Positions 1 through 8,502 of a DNA stretch of 64,000 nucleotides are shown in pieces (position 1 is the stretch's first letter; each line of letters starts with the position of its first letter). The DNA is from Alphaproteobacteria bacterium (GTDB lineage Bacteria > Pseudomonadota > Alphaproteobacteria > Caulobacterales > Maricaulaceae), in NCBI GenBank assembly GCA_024742735.1, contig JANSXV010000003.1:434001-498000 (forward strand). The letters are read 5' to 3'. The position numbers were made by a program, and so were the translations under genes. The notes below the pieces were generated by a model, which was given only the letters and a program-made list of their open reading frames with translations, had not been told where the DNA came from and ran no database searches.

Positions 1-2
1 CC

Positions 3-245
3 TTCTGGCGCGCGCTCAGGACCGTCGCCAGCGCCCGCGACGTGCTCTGGTCGCTGAGCGACCCTTTCGTCTTTCCTGCGATGACGCCCATGTCCTGGCC
101 AGTGCTTGAACAGGTGCTCTTCAAGGGCCGCACTTTCGGTCAGGCCGCGACCTTTGACATTGAATGGACGCCGCCCCTTTGGAACGGCTTCGGCGACCAG
201 GCTGGCGCGCCATCCGGTCAGCCTGCGCGAGCGGAAGCCTCATGA
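3..245 (+). CDS. 3' end of an unidentified protein (partial)
   Basis: An open frame enters from the left edge and runs to a TGA at 243-245 (81 residues visible). Almost every codon ends in G or C, as in neighbouring genes, and the visible peptide is rich in Trp, Phe and Pro (for example SLSDPFVFPAM and EWTPPLWNGF), so it looks like the C-terminus of a real protein rather than a shadow frame. Its last 28 bp overlap the 3' end of the convergent P450 gene. I do not recognise the family, and the upstream part lies outside the window. Confidence 0.5.
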   Translation, partial: FWRALRTVASARDVLWSLSDPFVFPAMTPMSWPVLEQVLFKGRTFGQAATFDIEWTPPLWNGFGDQAGAPSGQPARAEAS

Positions 246-1606
246 GGGCGCACCGTCATCCGGATCTGCTCGGCCGGCCGGGTGGTCAGGCGCGCGGCCG
301 GACGAACGGCGTGCGGGTCAAGCAGCTCGAAGTCGAACCGGCGCGCCAGACCGGCCAGAATCAGGACCGCCTCGACCGCGGCGAACCCAGCGCCGATGCA
401 GGTGTGCGGACCGGCGCCGAACGGGATGTAGGCGTTCTGCTGGATGTCCGCTTCGCGGCCCGGCATGAAGCGATCCGGATCGAAAACGTCCGGCTTGGTC
501 CAGTAGGACTGGTGCCGCTGAAGGGTCCAGGGCGAGATCATCAGGAGCGCGCCCTTGCGCACCTTGTGGACTCCGATGGTCTGAGGCTCAAGCGCGACGC
601 GGGGCATGAAGGTGATGGGCGGGTAGAGCCGCAAGGTCTCCCGGAAGATGCTGCGGGCGAAGACCATCTTGCGCACCGCCTCGAAGGTGATCTCACCCTC
701 GCCCGCCACTTCGGCGACCTCCTCGCGCAGGCGCGCCAGAACCCGCGGCCACCGCGCCAGGATATAGAACGCCCAGGTGAGCGCGCTCGCCGTCGTCTCG
801 TGGCCGGCCAGGAAGAACACGCCCAGCTGATCGATCAGCTCCTCGCGGGTGAACGCCTCGCCGGTATCGGCGTCCCGCGCGGCGATCACCTCGCTGGCGA
901 TGTCGTCGTAGGCGCCGGGTCCGGCGGCGATGTGCGCATCGATCAGCTCGCCCAGATGACTGCGGATGCGCGCGCAGGCCGCAAGGACATCGGCCTCCTG
1001 GCGCACCTTCGACCAGGCCGGATCGACGATCAGCCTCCAGATCTTCACCTGCGCGACGCCGCGCTCGAAGATCGCAAAGTCCTCGAAAACGTCGCGGGAA
1101 ATGCGCGCGTCAAGCGAGGTGGAGAACACCGTGCGGCAGATGATGTCCGCCGTCAGCTCGCTCATTACTTGATCGAGCGAAACCACCGCCCCGCTTCCCG
1201 CAGCATCGGCCAGCTTGGCGCTATGGTCGGCGACAGCCGCCTGCATCGCGCCGAAGGCGAGGCTGAGACGCATCTTGGAGAAGGCGGGGTCGATCATGGC
1301 CCGCTGTCGGCGCCATTTCTCCCCGTCAGACACGAAAATGGAATCCCCGATCAGCGGCTCCAGCGCGCCGACCATCAGGTCGCTTTTGGGATAAACGCTC
1401 TTTGTGTCCTGCAGGATCGTTCGCACAAGATCGGGATCGTTGAACAGCTTAATGGACCGCCGCGAAAAGCCGAGCTCGCCGACCTTCATGGAGAAGGCTT
1501 CTCCGGGCAGCAGGCTGAGCAAGTCACCATCCCCGCGCCAGACGGTCCGCAGCAGGGACAGAACCGCAGGCAGTTTGGACGGACGGGGCGGCTTGAAGTC
1601 TTCCAT
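218..1606 (-). CDS. Cytochrome P450
   Basis: This 462-residue heme-thiolate monooxygenase is typical in length for a bacterial P450 and has no membrane anchor, so it should be soluble. The I-helix oxygen-activation motif AGHETT lies at residues 267-272, the K-helix ExxR at FRETLR (E323/R326), and the heme-binding loop FGAGPHTCIGAGF has the cysteine ligand at C403. It would need ferredoxin and reductase partners, which are not encoded here. It is divergent from the membrane protein at 1668, with 61 bp between starts, and lies near bciB and LPOR homologues. A role in tailoring a carotenoid, tetrapyrrole or fatty substrate is possible, but the substrate cannot be read from the sequence. Confidence 0.93.
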   Translation of the reverse strand: MEDFKPPRPSKLPAVLSLLRTVWRGDGDLLSLLPGEAFSMKVGELGFSRRSIKLFNDPDLVRTILQDTKSVYPKSDLMVGALEPLIGDSIFVSDGEKWRRQRAMIDPAFSKMRLSLAFGAMQAAVADHSAKLADAAGSGAVVSLDQVMSELTADIICRTVFSTSLDARISRDVFEDFAIFERGVAQVKIWRLIVDPAWSKVRQEADVLAACARIRSHLGELIDAHIAAGPGAYDDIASEVIAARDADTGEAFTREELIDQLGVFFLAGHETTASALTWAFYILARWPRVLARLREEVAEVAGEGEITFEAVRKMVFARSIFRETLRLYPPITFMPRVALEPQTIGVHKVRKGALLMISPWTLQRHQSYWTKPDVFDPDRFMPGREADIQQNAYIPFGAGPHTCIGAGFAAVEAVLILAGLARRFDFELLDPHAVRPAARLTTRPAEQIRMTVRPHEASARAG

Positions 1607-1667
1607 CGTGTCGCACGCGCCCCTTCACCTGTCCTGATACGCTCAATCGAAGACAAGGCGTCCGCCC

Positions 1668-2417
1668 ATGCCCATACATGACGTATTCATCGTCTTCATC
1701 GCCCTTCATATAGCCACGGGCGCTCCAGGGCTAATCGGTTTCTGGGTCCCTGTCGCCGCACGCAAGGGGGGAAACCTGCATCGGCTATCGGGGCGATTCT
1801 TCGCCGTCTCCATGCTGCTGACGGCCACCTCGGCCATGACCATGGCCAGCCTGACCCTTTGGCGGCCCATGGAGACGCACCCGCACCTGCTTCACCATAC
1901 CGACTTTTCCGACCCTGTTCTGGTGCGCGGCATCTTCGGCTGGATGATGCTGTATCTTGCGATCCTGACAATCAATCTGGCCTGGTATGGCTGGCGGGCC
2001 GCCGCCAATAAGCGTGATCACGCGAAGAATCGCGACTGGATCAATTGGTCGCTCCAGGCCGTGCTTTTCGTGGCGGCCTCCCAGTGCGCCATTGAAGGCT
2101 TGCGAATCGGCCAGCCCATGATGATCGGAATATCGACCATCGGATTTGCGACCGTGGGGACCAATCTGTGGTTCCTGCTAAAGCGGACGCCAAGCCCGAT
2201 CGACTGGTTACTGGAACATATCAAGGCGATCGTGGGCACCGGCATTTCAGTGTACACTGCCTTCTTCGCTTTCGGCGCGGTGCGATTCATCCCCGAACTG
2301 GCGCTGGCCCCGGCGCTGTGGGCAATCCCACTCCTGGTCGGCCTGGGCCTGATTTTCTATCACCGCTGGCAGGTCAGCCGGCGCTTCAACGCCCGCCGGG
2401 CGGCTGGGGCGGGTTAG
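1668..2417 (+). CDS. DUF2306-like integral membrane protein
   Basis: A 249-residue polytopic membrane protein with about seven or eight hydrophobic helices. It resembles DUF2306-type proteins in its short helices and in an early H-R-x-x-G-R-F motif (HRLSGRF, near residues 38-44). The family has no established biochemical role that I can cite. The start follows a weak ribosome site and is divergent from the P450. The stop codon overlaps the bciB stop on the opposite strand by 3 bp, so the two genes converge without a visible terminator. Function unknown; membrane location is clear. Confidence 0.7.
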   Translation: MPIHDVFIVFIALHIATGAPGLIGFWVPVAARKGGNLHRLSGRFFAVSMLLTATSAMTMASLTLWRPMETHPHLLHHTDFSDPVLVRGIFGWMMLYLAILTINLAWYGWRAAANKRDHAKNRDWINWSLQAVLFVAASQCAIEGLRIGQPMMIGISTIGFATVGTNLWFLLKRTPSPIDWLLEHIKAIVGTGISVYTAFFAFGAVRFIPELALAPALWAIPLLVGLGLIFYHRWQVSRRFNARRAAGAG

Positions 2418-3649
2418 TCCGGGCGGCGCTCGCCGTCTTCCGGCATGAGGCCGTAAGGTTCGACCAGTTTCCAGACATGGTCCGGGATCATGTTTTTCAT
2501 GCGCGCCTTCTCCTGGCGGCGCAGATGGAGCACCGTTTCCGACGCCTTCATCTCCACCCGCGCCCGGGCGAACTCCAGGCCGCGCGGCCCGATCTTCGGC
2601 ATCAGCCAGGCCACCAGGGGGCGCACCCAGTCCGGCATGCCGCGCAGGGGCAGGCCGCCGGCGGCGCGCTCGGTATTGGTGATGAAACCGGCGACCGAAG
2701 CCTTGCGCTTTCCCTTGTCGCCCGGCTCGGACAGGCGCACCTCGCCCTCCAGCAACGACAGCAATTCCTCGCCGGTCTCGTTGCGCACCAGCAGCCACTG
2801 CTCGCCCTCTCCCCCCATATAGCCCACGGTGATGTCGGCCAGCACGTTGGTGTAGTCGACGCAGCTCCGGCAGGTCAGCGGGAAGAAATCAGGCGGCAGC
2901 TTGGAGATGGGCAGCTTCAGGAACGGGATCTCCTGGCTCGACCCGTCCTCGAAGCGCAGCTCGACCTGATAATCGGCGCGAAACTCCAGATAGGTGATCG
3001 TCTCCGGCTGATCAGACAGCAGGGCCAGGAACTCATGGAAGCGCTCGGTCGTGGTGTTATCCGAACACGGGGTGCCGATGACGTAGAGCTTCTCCAGCCC
3101 CAGCTCGTCCTCCAGCACGCGCAGGGCGTAGACCTGACAGGGAATGCCGATCACCGCGACGCGCTTGTAGCCCTTGTCGCGAATGGGCTCGAGCATGGCC
3201 AGAAGCGGGGCGTAGCCCATGCGCATGCCGCGCACCTTCGCCATGCCTTCAGCCTTGGTGATCAGGACCGGGACCGGCTTCCAGCGATCGTCCGGATCGG
3301 GCGCAACGGTCAGCACGACATCGACCGCCTCGCGCGCCAGCAAGCGCTCGGCCAGCCGCGTGGCGATGCCGGTCCATTGCGCGCCCTCGCGCGGGTGGTC
3401 CAGCGCGGCGCGGACCATGCGCCGGAACGGTCCGAAGTGAAGCTCGTCGGGCCGGTTCGGGTCCCGCGCGCGGCCATGGACCTTGGCTTCAAGGCCCTCA
3501 TAGTCCGGCTTGATGAACTGGCAGGCCCGCCCGCACGCCTTGGGGTCCTCCATGCGCGACACCCCGCAGTCGGTGCACAGATGGCGCGGCTCGGCTTCGC
3601 GCACCGGCGGAGCGGTGATCCCGGCCTCGGTGGAACGGATCAGATTCAT
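2414..3649 (-). CDS. bciB: BciB/HCAR-type ferredoxin-dependent reductase (8-vinyl reductase candidate)
   Basis: A 411-residue member of the FrhB/FdhB (coenzyme F420 hydrogenase beta-subunit) family, closest in motif order to BciB, which reduces the 8-vinyl group of divinyl (proto)chlorophyllide, and to plant 7-hydroxymethyl-chlorophyll a reductase. N-terminal cysteines for Fe-S clusters are at C25, C28, C39 and C43. They are followed by KVHGRAR, the EGAQWTGI segment, a DPDDRW motif, GIPCQVYALR and the second cysteine pair in TCRSCVDYTNVLADITVGYMG-like context. The C-terminal GPRGLEFAR segment also fits BciB. The start overlaps the hydrolase stop (ATGA), so the two are co-transcribed. BciB versus a non-chlorophyll FrhB paralogue cannot be settled by eye, but LPOR next door favours BciB. 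Confidence 0.8.
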   Translation of the reverse strand: MNLIRSTEAGITAPPVREAEPRHLCTDCGVSRMEDPKACGRACQFIKPDYEGLEAKVHGRARDPNRPDELHFGPFRRMVRAALDHPREGAQWTGIATRLAERLLAREAVDVVLTVAPDPDDRWKPVPVLITKAEGMAKVRGMRMGYAPLLAMLEPIRDKGYKRVAVIGIPCQVYALRVLEDELGLEKLYVIGTPCSDNTTTERFHEFLALLSDQPETITYLEFRADYQVELRFEDGSSQEIPFLKLPISKLPPDFFPLTCRSCVDYTNVLADITVGYMGGEGEQWLLVRNETGEELLSLLEGEVRLSEPGDKGKRKASVAGFITNTERAAGGLPLRGMPDWVRPLVAWLMPKIGPRGLEFARARVEMKASETVLHLRRQEKARMKNMIPDHVWKLVEPYGLMPEDGERRPD

Positions 3650-4584
3650 GAGGGGTCCCTTAGCGGGCGGAGAAAATCTTCGACGGGATCAAGGCTCACG
3701 CCGGGCGCCTCCTCCTGGGGCAGGTGACCGACGCCATCCAGAACCACGCGCTCAGCGTTCGGCAGGTGGTCGAGATAGTCCTGGGCGTTGGAGACCGGGA
3801 TCAGACGGTCGTCTTCGCCCCAGAGCAGCAGCACAGGCTGATCGATCGTCTCCAGCAGGGGGCGCGGATCGGTGAGCACGGTCTGCTCCATGCGGTGGAT
3901 CAGGGCCCGCCGGGACCCCGGCGCGCGCAGCAGATCGTAATAGCGCTGGACGGTCTCGTCGGTAAGCCGGGCCGGATCGCCATAGCTCGCCACCAGATTC
4001 TGGCGCACCAGAAAGCGCGGCAGCGCAAACCGCATGGCGTGGGTGACCGCGCCGACCTCCGGCGCCTTTCCGTATTCGAATCCTGTGCTCGCGAAACCGT
4101 CGGGGGCCACAAGGACCAGCCGGCTGACCCGCCCCGGCCGCTCCGCCGCGAAGCGCCAGGCGATGCGGCCGCCCACGGAATTGCCGATGATCGCCGCCTG
4201 ATCCAGCCCATGGCGCTCCATGAGCCCTTCCAGAAGCTCGAAGGCCCGTTCGTCGTCATAACGCCCGGTGGGGTCGGGCGGCGACAGCCCGGCGCCGGGC
4301 AGGTCGAAGCGGATGACGCGGAACCCGCCTTCAAGCCCGCGCGCCCAGTCATCCCAGGTGTGAAGGCTCGCGCCGAAGCCATGGATCATGAGGACGGCGG
4401 GCGCGCCCTCCGGCCCGTCGGCACGCACATGCAGGCGCGCGCCGGCCGCCTCGACCATGTCGCCGGGCTCGGCGAGATAGCGCGCCTCCAGCCGCTCACG
4501 GGGCAGGTCCGGCGTCCACAGCCAGGCCGCGCCCGCCCCAAGGACGGCCAGGACGCCGCCGGCGACCCAAAGGGTTGTGCTCAT
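3646..4584 (-). CDS. Membrane-anchored alpha/beta hydrolase
   Basis: A 312-residue alpha/beta-hydrolase with one N-terminal hydrophobic segment (residues about 5-24) that should anchor it in or export it across the inner membrane. The oxyanion segment HGFGAS, the nucleophile elbow GNSVGG, the late Asp in WGEDDRLIP and the catalytic His in DGVGHLPQEE are all present, so it should be active. It is the first gene of an operon with bciB (4-bp overlap) and is divergent from the LPOR gene. Photosynthesis clusters often carry an alpha/beta hydrolase (BchO), and that identity is possible from context. The motifs are generic, however, and BchO is not usually membrane-anchored, so I keep the family name only. 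Confidence 0.85.
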   Translation of the reverse strand: MSTTLWVAGGVLAVLGAGAAWLWTPDLPRERLEARYLAEPGDMVEAAGARLHVRADGPEGAPAVLMIHGFGASLHTWDDWARGLEGGFRVIRFDLPGAGLSPPDPTGRYDDERAFELLEGLMERHGLDQAAIIGNSVGGRIAWRFAAERPGRVSRLVLVAPDGFASTGFEYGKAPEVGAVTHAMRFALPRFLVRQNLVASYGDPARLTDETVQRYYDLLRAPGSRRALIHRMEQTVLTDPRPLLETIDQPVLLLWGEDDRLIPVSNAQDYLDHLPNAERVVLDGVGHLPQEEAPGVSLDPVEDFLRPLRDPS

Positions 4585-4642
4585 CGTGTCTGCGCCCCGT
4601 CATAAAGCTTGAGCCGCCCGGCCGGTTTCGGGTTGAGCGTCG

Positions 4643-4660
4643 CGTAAAGCTGGGTTTACG
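4643..4660. promoter_or_regulatory. Palindrome CGTAAA-N6-TTTACG in the hydrolase/LPOR divergent promoter
   Basis: A perfect 6-6-6 inverted repeat, CGTAAAGCTGGGTTTACG, lies 59 bp upstream of the hydrolase start and 42 bp upstream of the LPOR start. It has the geometry CGT-N12-ACG, one base per half away from the TGT-N12-ACA site bound by the photosynthesis repressor PpsR/CrtJ. That makes it a candidate operator shared by both transcripts. The identity of the binder is inference. Confidence 0.4.
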
Positions 4661-4665
4661 TCTAG

Positions 4666-5676
<1,011 letters not shown>

Positions 5677-5767
5677 CGCCGCGCCTGACCGGTCCGGCGC
5701 ATTGACAGGCCGGGCGCAGCCGCCTGAACTCGGCCCTGACAGGCCGGCCGGGAGGGAAACCCACATC

Positions 5768-7135
5768 ATGACCAAGACCGCCTGCGCGCTTCAGGCGCGC
5801 CTGACCGCCCTCACCCTGGCGCTCGCCGGCCCAGTTTTCGCAGGCCTCGCGCCAGCCGGTCTCGCTGCGGCCCAGCCGGCTGAGCCCGACATCCTGCCCC
5901 TGCGCGAGCGTGTCGACGTCATCAACAGCCATCTGGAAGCGCGCCTGGAGACCCTCGCGCCGCAGATCCTGCGCGAGGAGGGCGTGGATCTGTGGATCCT
6001 CATGGCGCGGGAGTATTTCGAGGAACCCGTCGTCGAAAGCCTTCTGGACGCCCAGAGCATGGCCGCGCGCCGGCGCACCATCCTGATCTTCCATGATCCC
6101 GGCGAGGGCCGGCCGATCGAGCGCCTGACCGTGAGCCGCTATGGGCTGGGCGGCCTGTTCGAGCCGGTCTGGAACCCGGACGAGCAGCCCGATCAGTGGG
6201 CCGCCGTCGCCGACATCATCGCCGAGCGTGATCCTGACGCCATCGCCATCAACACCTCCGACCTCACCGCCTTCGGCGACGGCATGACCTTGAGCCAGCA
6301 CCGCGCCCTCCTGGACGCCCTGCCCGAACGCTTCCACGACCGCATCGTGTCCGGCGAGACGCTCGCCGTGCGCTGGCTGGAGACGCGCACCGAGCCGGAA
6401 ATGGCGCTCTATCCCGGCGTGGTGCGCATCGCCCACGGCATCATCGCCCGCGCCCTGTCGCGCGAGGCGATCACGCCGGGCGAGACAACGGCGGCGGATG
6501 TCTCCTGGTGGTATCGCGAGGAAGTGTCCCGGCTGGGCCTGAAGGTCTGGTTCCACCCGTCCGTGGCGATCCAGCGCGCCGGGGTGGAGGGCATGCTGCG
6601 CGGAGATGAAGTCATCCAGCCCGGCGATCTGATCTGGACCGACTTCGGCCTGACCTATCTGCGCCTGAACACCGACACGCAGGCTCTGGCCTATGTGCTG
6701 CGTCCCGGCGAAACCGAACCGCCGGCCGGCCTCGTCGCCGGGCTGGAGGCGACCAACCGGGTCGCCGACATCCTGACCGCGAACTTCGAAGCGGGTCTTC
6801 CGGGCAATGAGATTCTGGCGCGCTCCCGCGCGCAGGCCATCGCCGAAGGGCTGGACCCGTCGATCTACACCCACCCGATCGGACTGCATGGTCATGGCGC
6901 GGGACCGGCCATCGGCTTCTGGGACAATCAGGAGGCTGATCCGCGCGGCGCTGGCGAAGTTCGGGCGAACACCGCCTGGTCCATCGAGCTGACGAGCTAC
7001 AGCGCGGTCCCTGAGTGGGACGATCAGGTCGTGGATTTCCGCTTTGAGCGCAACGCCTTCTTCGATGGCGAGGCGGTTCGTTATCTCGACGGGCGGCAGA
7101 GCGCGCTGATCGTCATTCCCTCTGACGCGCCCTAA
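5768..7135 (+). CDS. Exported M24-family metallopeptidase (Xaa-Pro aminopeptidase-like)
   Basis: A 455-residue protein with an N-terminal signal peptide (cleavage likely after an AQPA-type site near residues 33-38), followed by a pita-bread M24 domain. Candidate metal ligands are the two Asp in WTDFGLTYLRLNTD, His in GLHGHGAGP, Glu in WSIELTSY and Glu in FRFERN. M24 enzymes cleave X-Pro bonds or are related creatinase-type hydrolases, and this one would act in the periplasm. The chosen ATG follows GGAGGG at the usual spacing. The first Asp motif departs from the common DxGxxYxxYxxD pattern, so the exact substrate is uncertain. It converges on the efflux operon, sharing 4 bp with the channel gene. 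Confidence 0.85.
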   Translation: MTKTACALQARLTALTLALAGPVFAGLAPAGLAAAQPAEPDILPLRERVDVINSHLEARLETLAPQILREEGVDLWILMAREYFEEPVVESLLDAQSMAARRRTILIFHDPGEGRPIERLTVSRYGLGGLFEPVWNPDEQPDQWAAVADIIAERDPDAIAINTSDLTAFGDGMTLSQHRALLDALPERFHDRIVSGETLAVRWLETRTEPEMALYPGVVRIAHGIIARALSREAITPGETTAADVSWWYREEVSRLGLKVWFHPSVAIQRAGVEGMLRGDEVIQPGDLIWTDFGLTYLRLNTDTQALAYVLRPGETEPPAGLVAGLEATNRVADILTANFEAGLPGNEILARSRAQAIAEGLDPSIYTHPIGLHGHGAGPAIGFWDNQEADPRGAGEVRANTAWSIELTSYSAVPEWDDQVVDFRFERNAFFDGEAVRYLDGRQSALIVIPSDAP

Positions 7136-8502
7136 CGCGCCGGGGCGGCCAAAGCGACGTTCAGGTCGATGACGGCGCTGGCGAGATCGGCCTGGCTGTC
7201 CACCAGCGCTTCCCGGCTGCCGATCAGGGTGCGCTGGGCGTCGAGCACATCGATGAAGCTCGCCAGACCCTCGCGATAGAGCGCGTTGAGCTGATCGAAG
7301 GCGCGCTCGCTTTCGGTGACCGCGATCTCGAGGTCAGCCAGGCGCGCCTGCACGCTGTCTATGGCGACCAGGCCGGTCTCCACTTCTTCCAGCGCGCGCA
7401 GCACGGCCTGCTCATAGGCGAGCGCAGCCTCGGCGGCGCGCGCCTCGGCGGCGGTGACTTCAGCCTGGCGGCGGCCGAAATCGAACAGGGGGACATCAAG
7501 GACCGCCGACAGGCTGGCGGCGAGGTCATCGCCGGGACCGTCGCTGAAATCGGCCGAGATGGAGCCGGGCAGGCGCAGGGCGGGATAGAGATCGGCCTGC
7601 TCGATCCCGATCCGGGCGATGGCGGCCATGAGCCGGGCTTCGGCCTGACGCAGATCGGGGCGCCGGCGGATCATGTCGGCGGGGGCCCCGACAGGAATGG
7701 CGGCCTCATACGACAGCCCCAGCGCATCGCTGGGCGCAGCGCTGTCCGCCTCCAGCCAGGAGAGCCGCGCGCCGGGAACCTGACCGAGCAGGACCGACAG
7801 CGCGTTGCGGGCGCGGATCTGCTGCAGCTCCAGCGCGCCGCGCTGAGCCCGGGTGCGCGCCAGATCCGCAGTCGCTCGCCGGACATCAAGATCGGCGGAC
7901 AGGCCGGCTTCGGCGCGGCGCTCCACGATATCGAGCGTGCGCTGCTGAAGCTCCAGCGAGGCGTCCAGCAGCGCCAGCCGCGCCCGCGCCCGGCGCGCCT
8001 CCACATAGAGCGACGCCGCCGAGGCGGCGGTCAACCGGCGGATGTCCTCCAGCTCGTACTCAGCGGCCAGGACTTCGGCCCGGGCCCTTTCTTCAGAGCG
8101 GCGAAGCTGACCGTTCACATCGATGATCTGCGAAGCCGAGAGACCAGCCCCCGCCGTGTCCCGGCCATCGGTGCGCACGGTCGCATCCGCGCCGCCATCC
8201 AGCGTCGGCAGAAAGTCCGAGCGCGCGGCGCCGGCCAGCGCCTCGGCCGCCGCCAGGCGCTGGGCGCCTTGGCGTATGTCGAGATTGTCGGCCAGCGCAG
8301 CGTCGATGAGGGCGTTGAGATCGCCGGCCTGGAACCCGGTCCACCAAGGGCCGTCAGTTTCAGGTACGGCGGGTTCGAATTGCGGCGACCGGCTATAGGC
8401 CTCCGGCTGCGGCGCAGCGGGCGGCGCGTAGTCGGGCCCGGCGACGCAGGCCGACAGGACGGCCGCAACGGCCGCTGCAGGAAGCGCTCTGAATACGATC
8501 AT
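7132..8502 (-). CDS. RND efflux outer-membrane lipoprotein (NodT/OprM type)
   Basis: A 456-residue TolC-like outer-membrane factor. The signal peptide ends in a lipobox, LSAC (Cys19), so it is probably lipidated. Two repeated TolC/OEP segments of long Ala/Leu/Arg-rich helices follow, including ADMIRRRPDLRQAEARL, the family's hallmark stretch. It forms the channel through which the RND pump discharges. Last gene of the adaptor-pump-channel operon; its ATG overlaps the pump stop codon (ATGA). Confidence 0.95.
   Translation of the reverse strand: MIVFRALPAAAVAAVLSACVAGPDYAPPAAPQPEAYSRSPQFEPAVPETDGPWWTGFQAGDLNALIDAALADNLDIRQGAQRLAAAEALAGAARSDFLPTLDGGADATVRTDGRDTAGAGLSASQIIDVNGQLRRSEERARAEVLAAEYELEDIRRLTAASAASLYVEARRARARLALLDASLELQQRTLDIVERRAEAGLSADLDVRRATADLARTRAQRGALELQQIRARNALSVLLGQVPGARLSWLEADSAAPSDALGLSYEAAIPVGAPADMIRRRPDLRQAEARLMAAIARIGIEQADLYPALRLPGSISADFSDGPGDDLAASLSAVLDVPLFDFGRRQAEVTAAEARAAEAALAYEQAVLRALEEVETGLVAIDSVQARLADLEIAVTESERAFDQLNALYREGLASFIDVLDAQRTLIGSREALVDSQADLASAVIDLNVALAAPAR

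Noticed and set aside
164-1681. Long open frame (505 codons) opposite the P450 gene
   Set aside because: Antisense shadow: it is Arg/Gly/Asp-rich with no domain, while the minus strand holds all P450 motifs. High GC creates such frames throughout the window.
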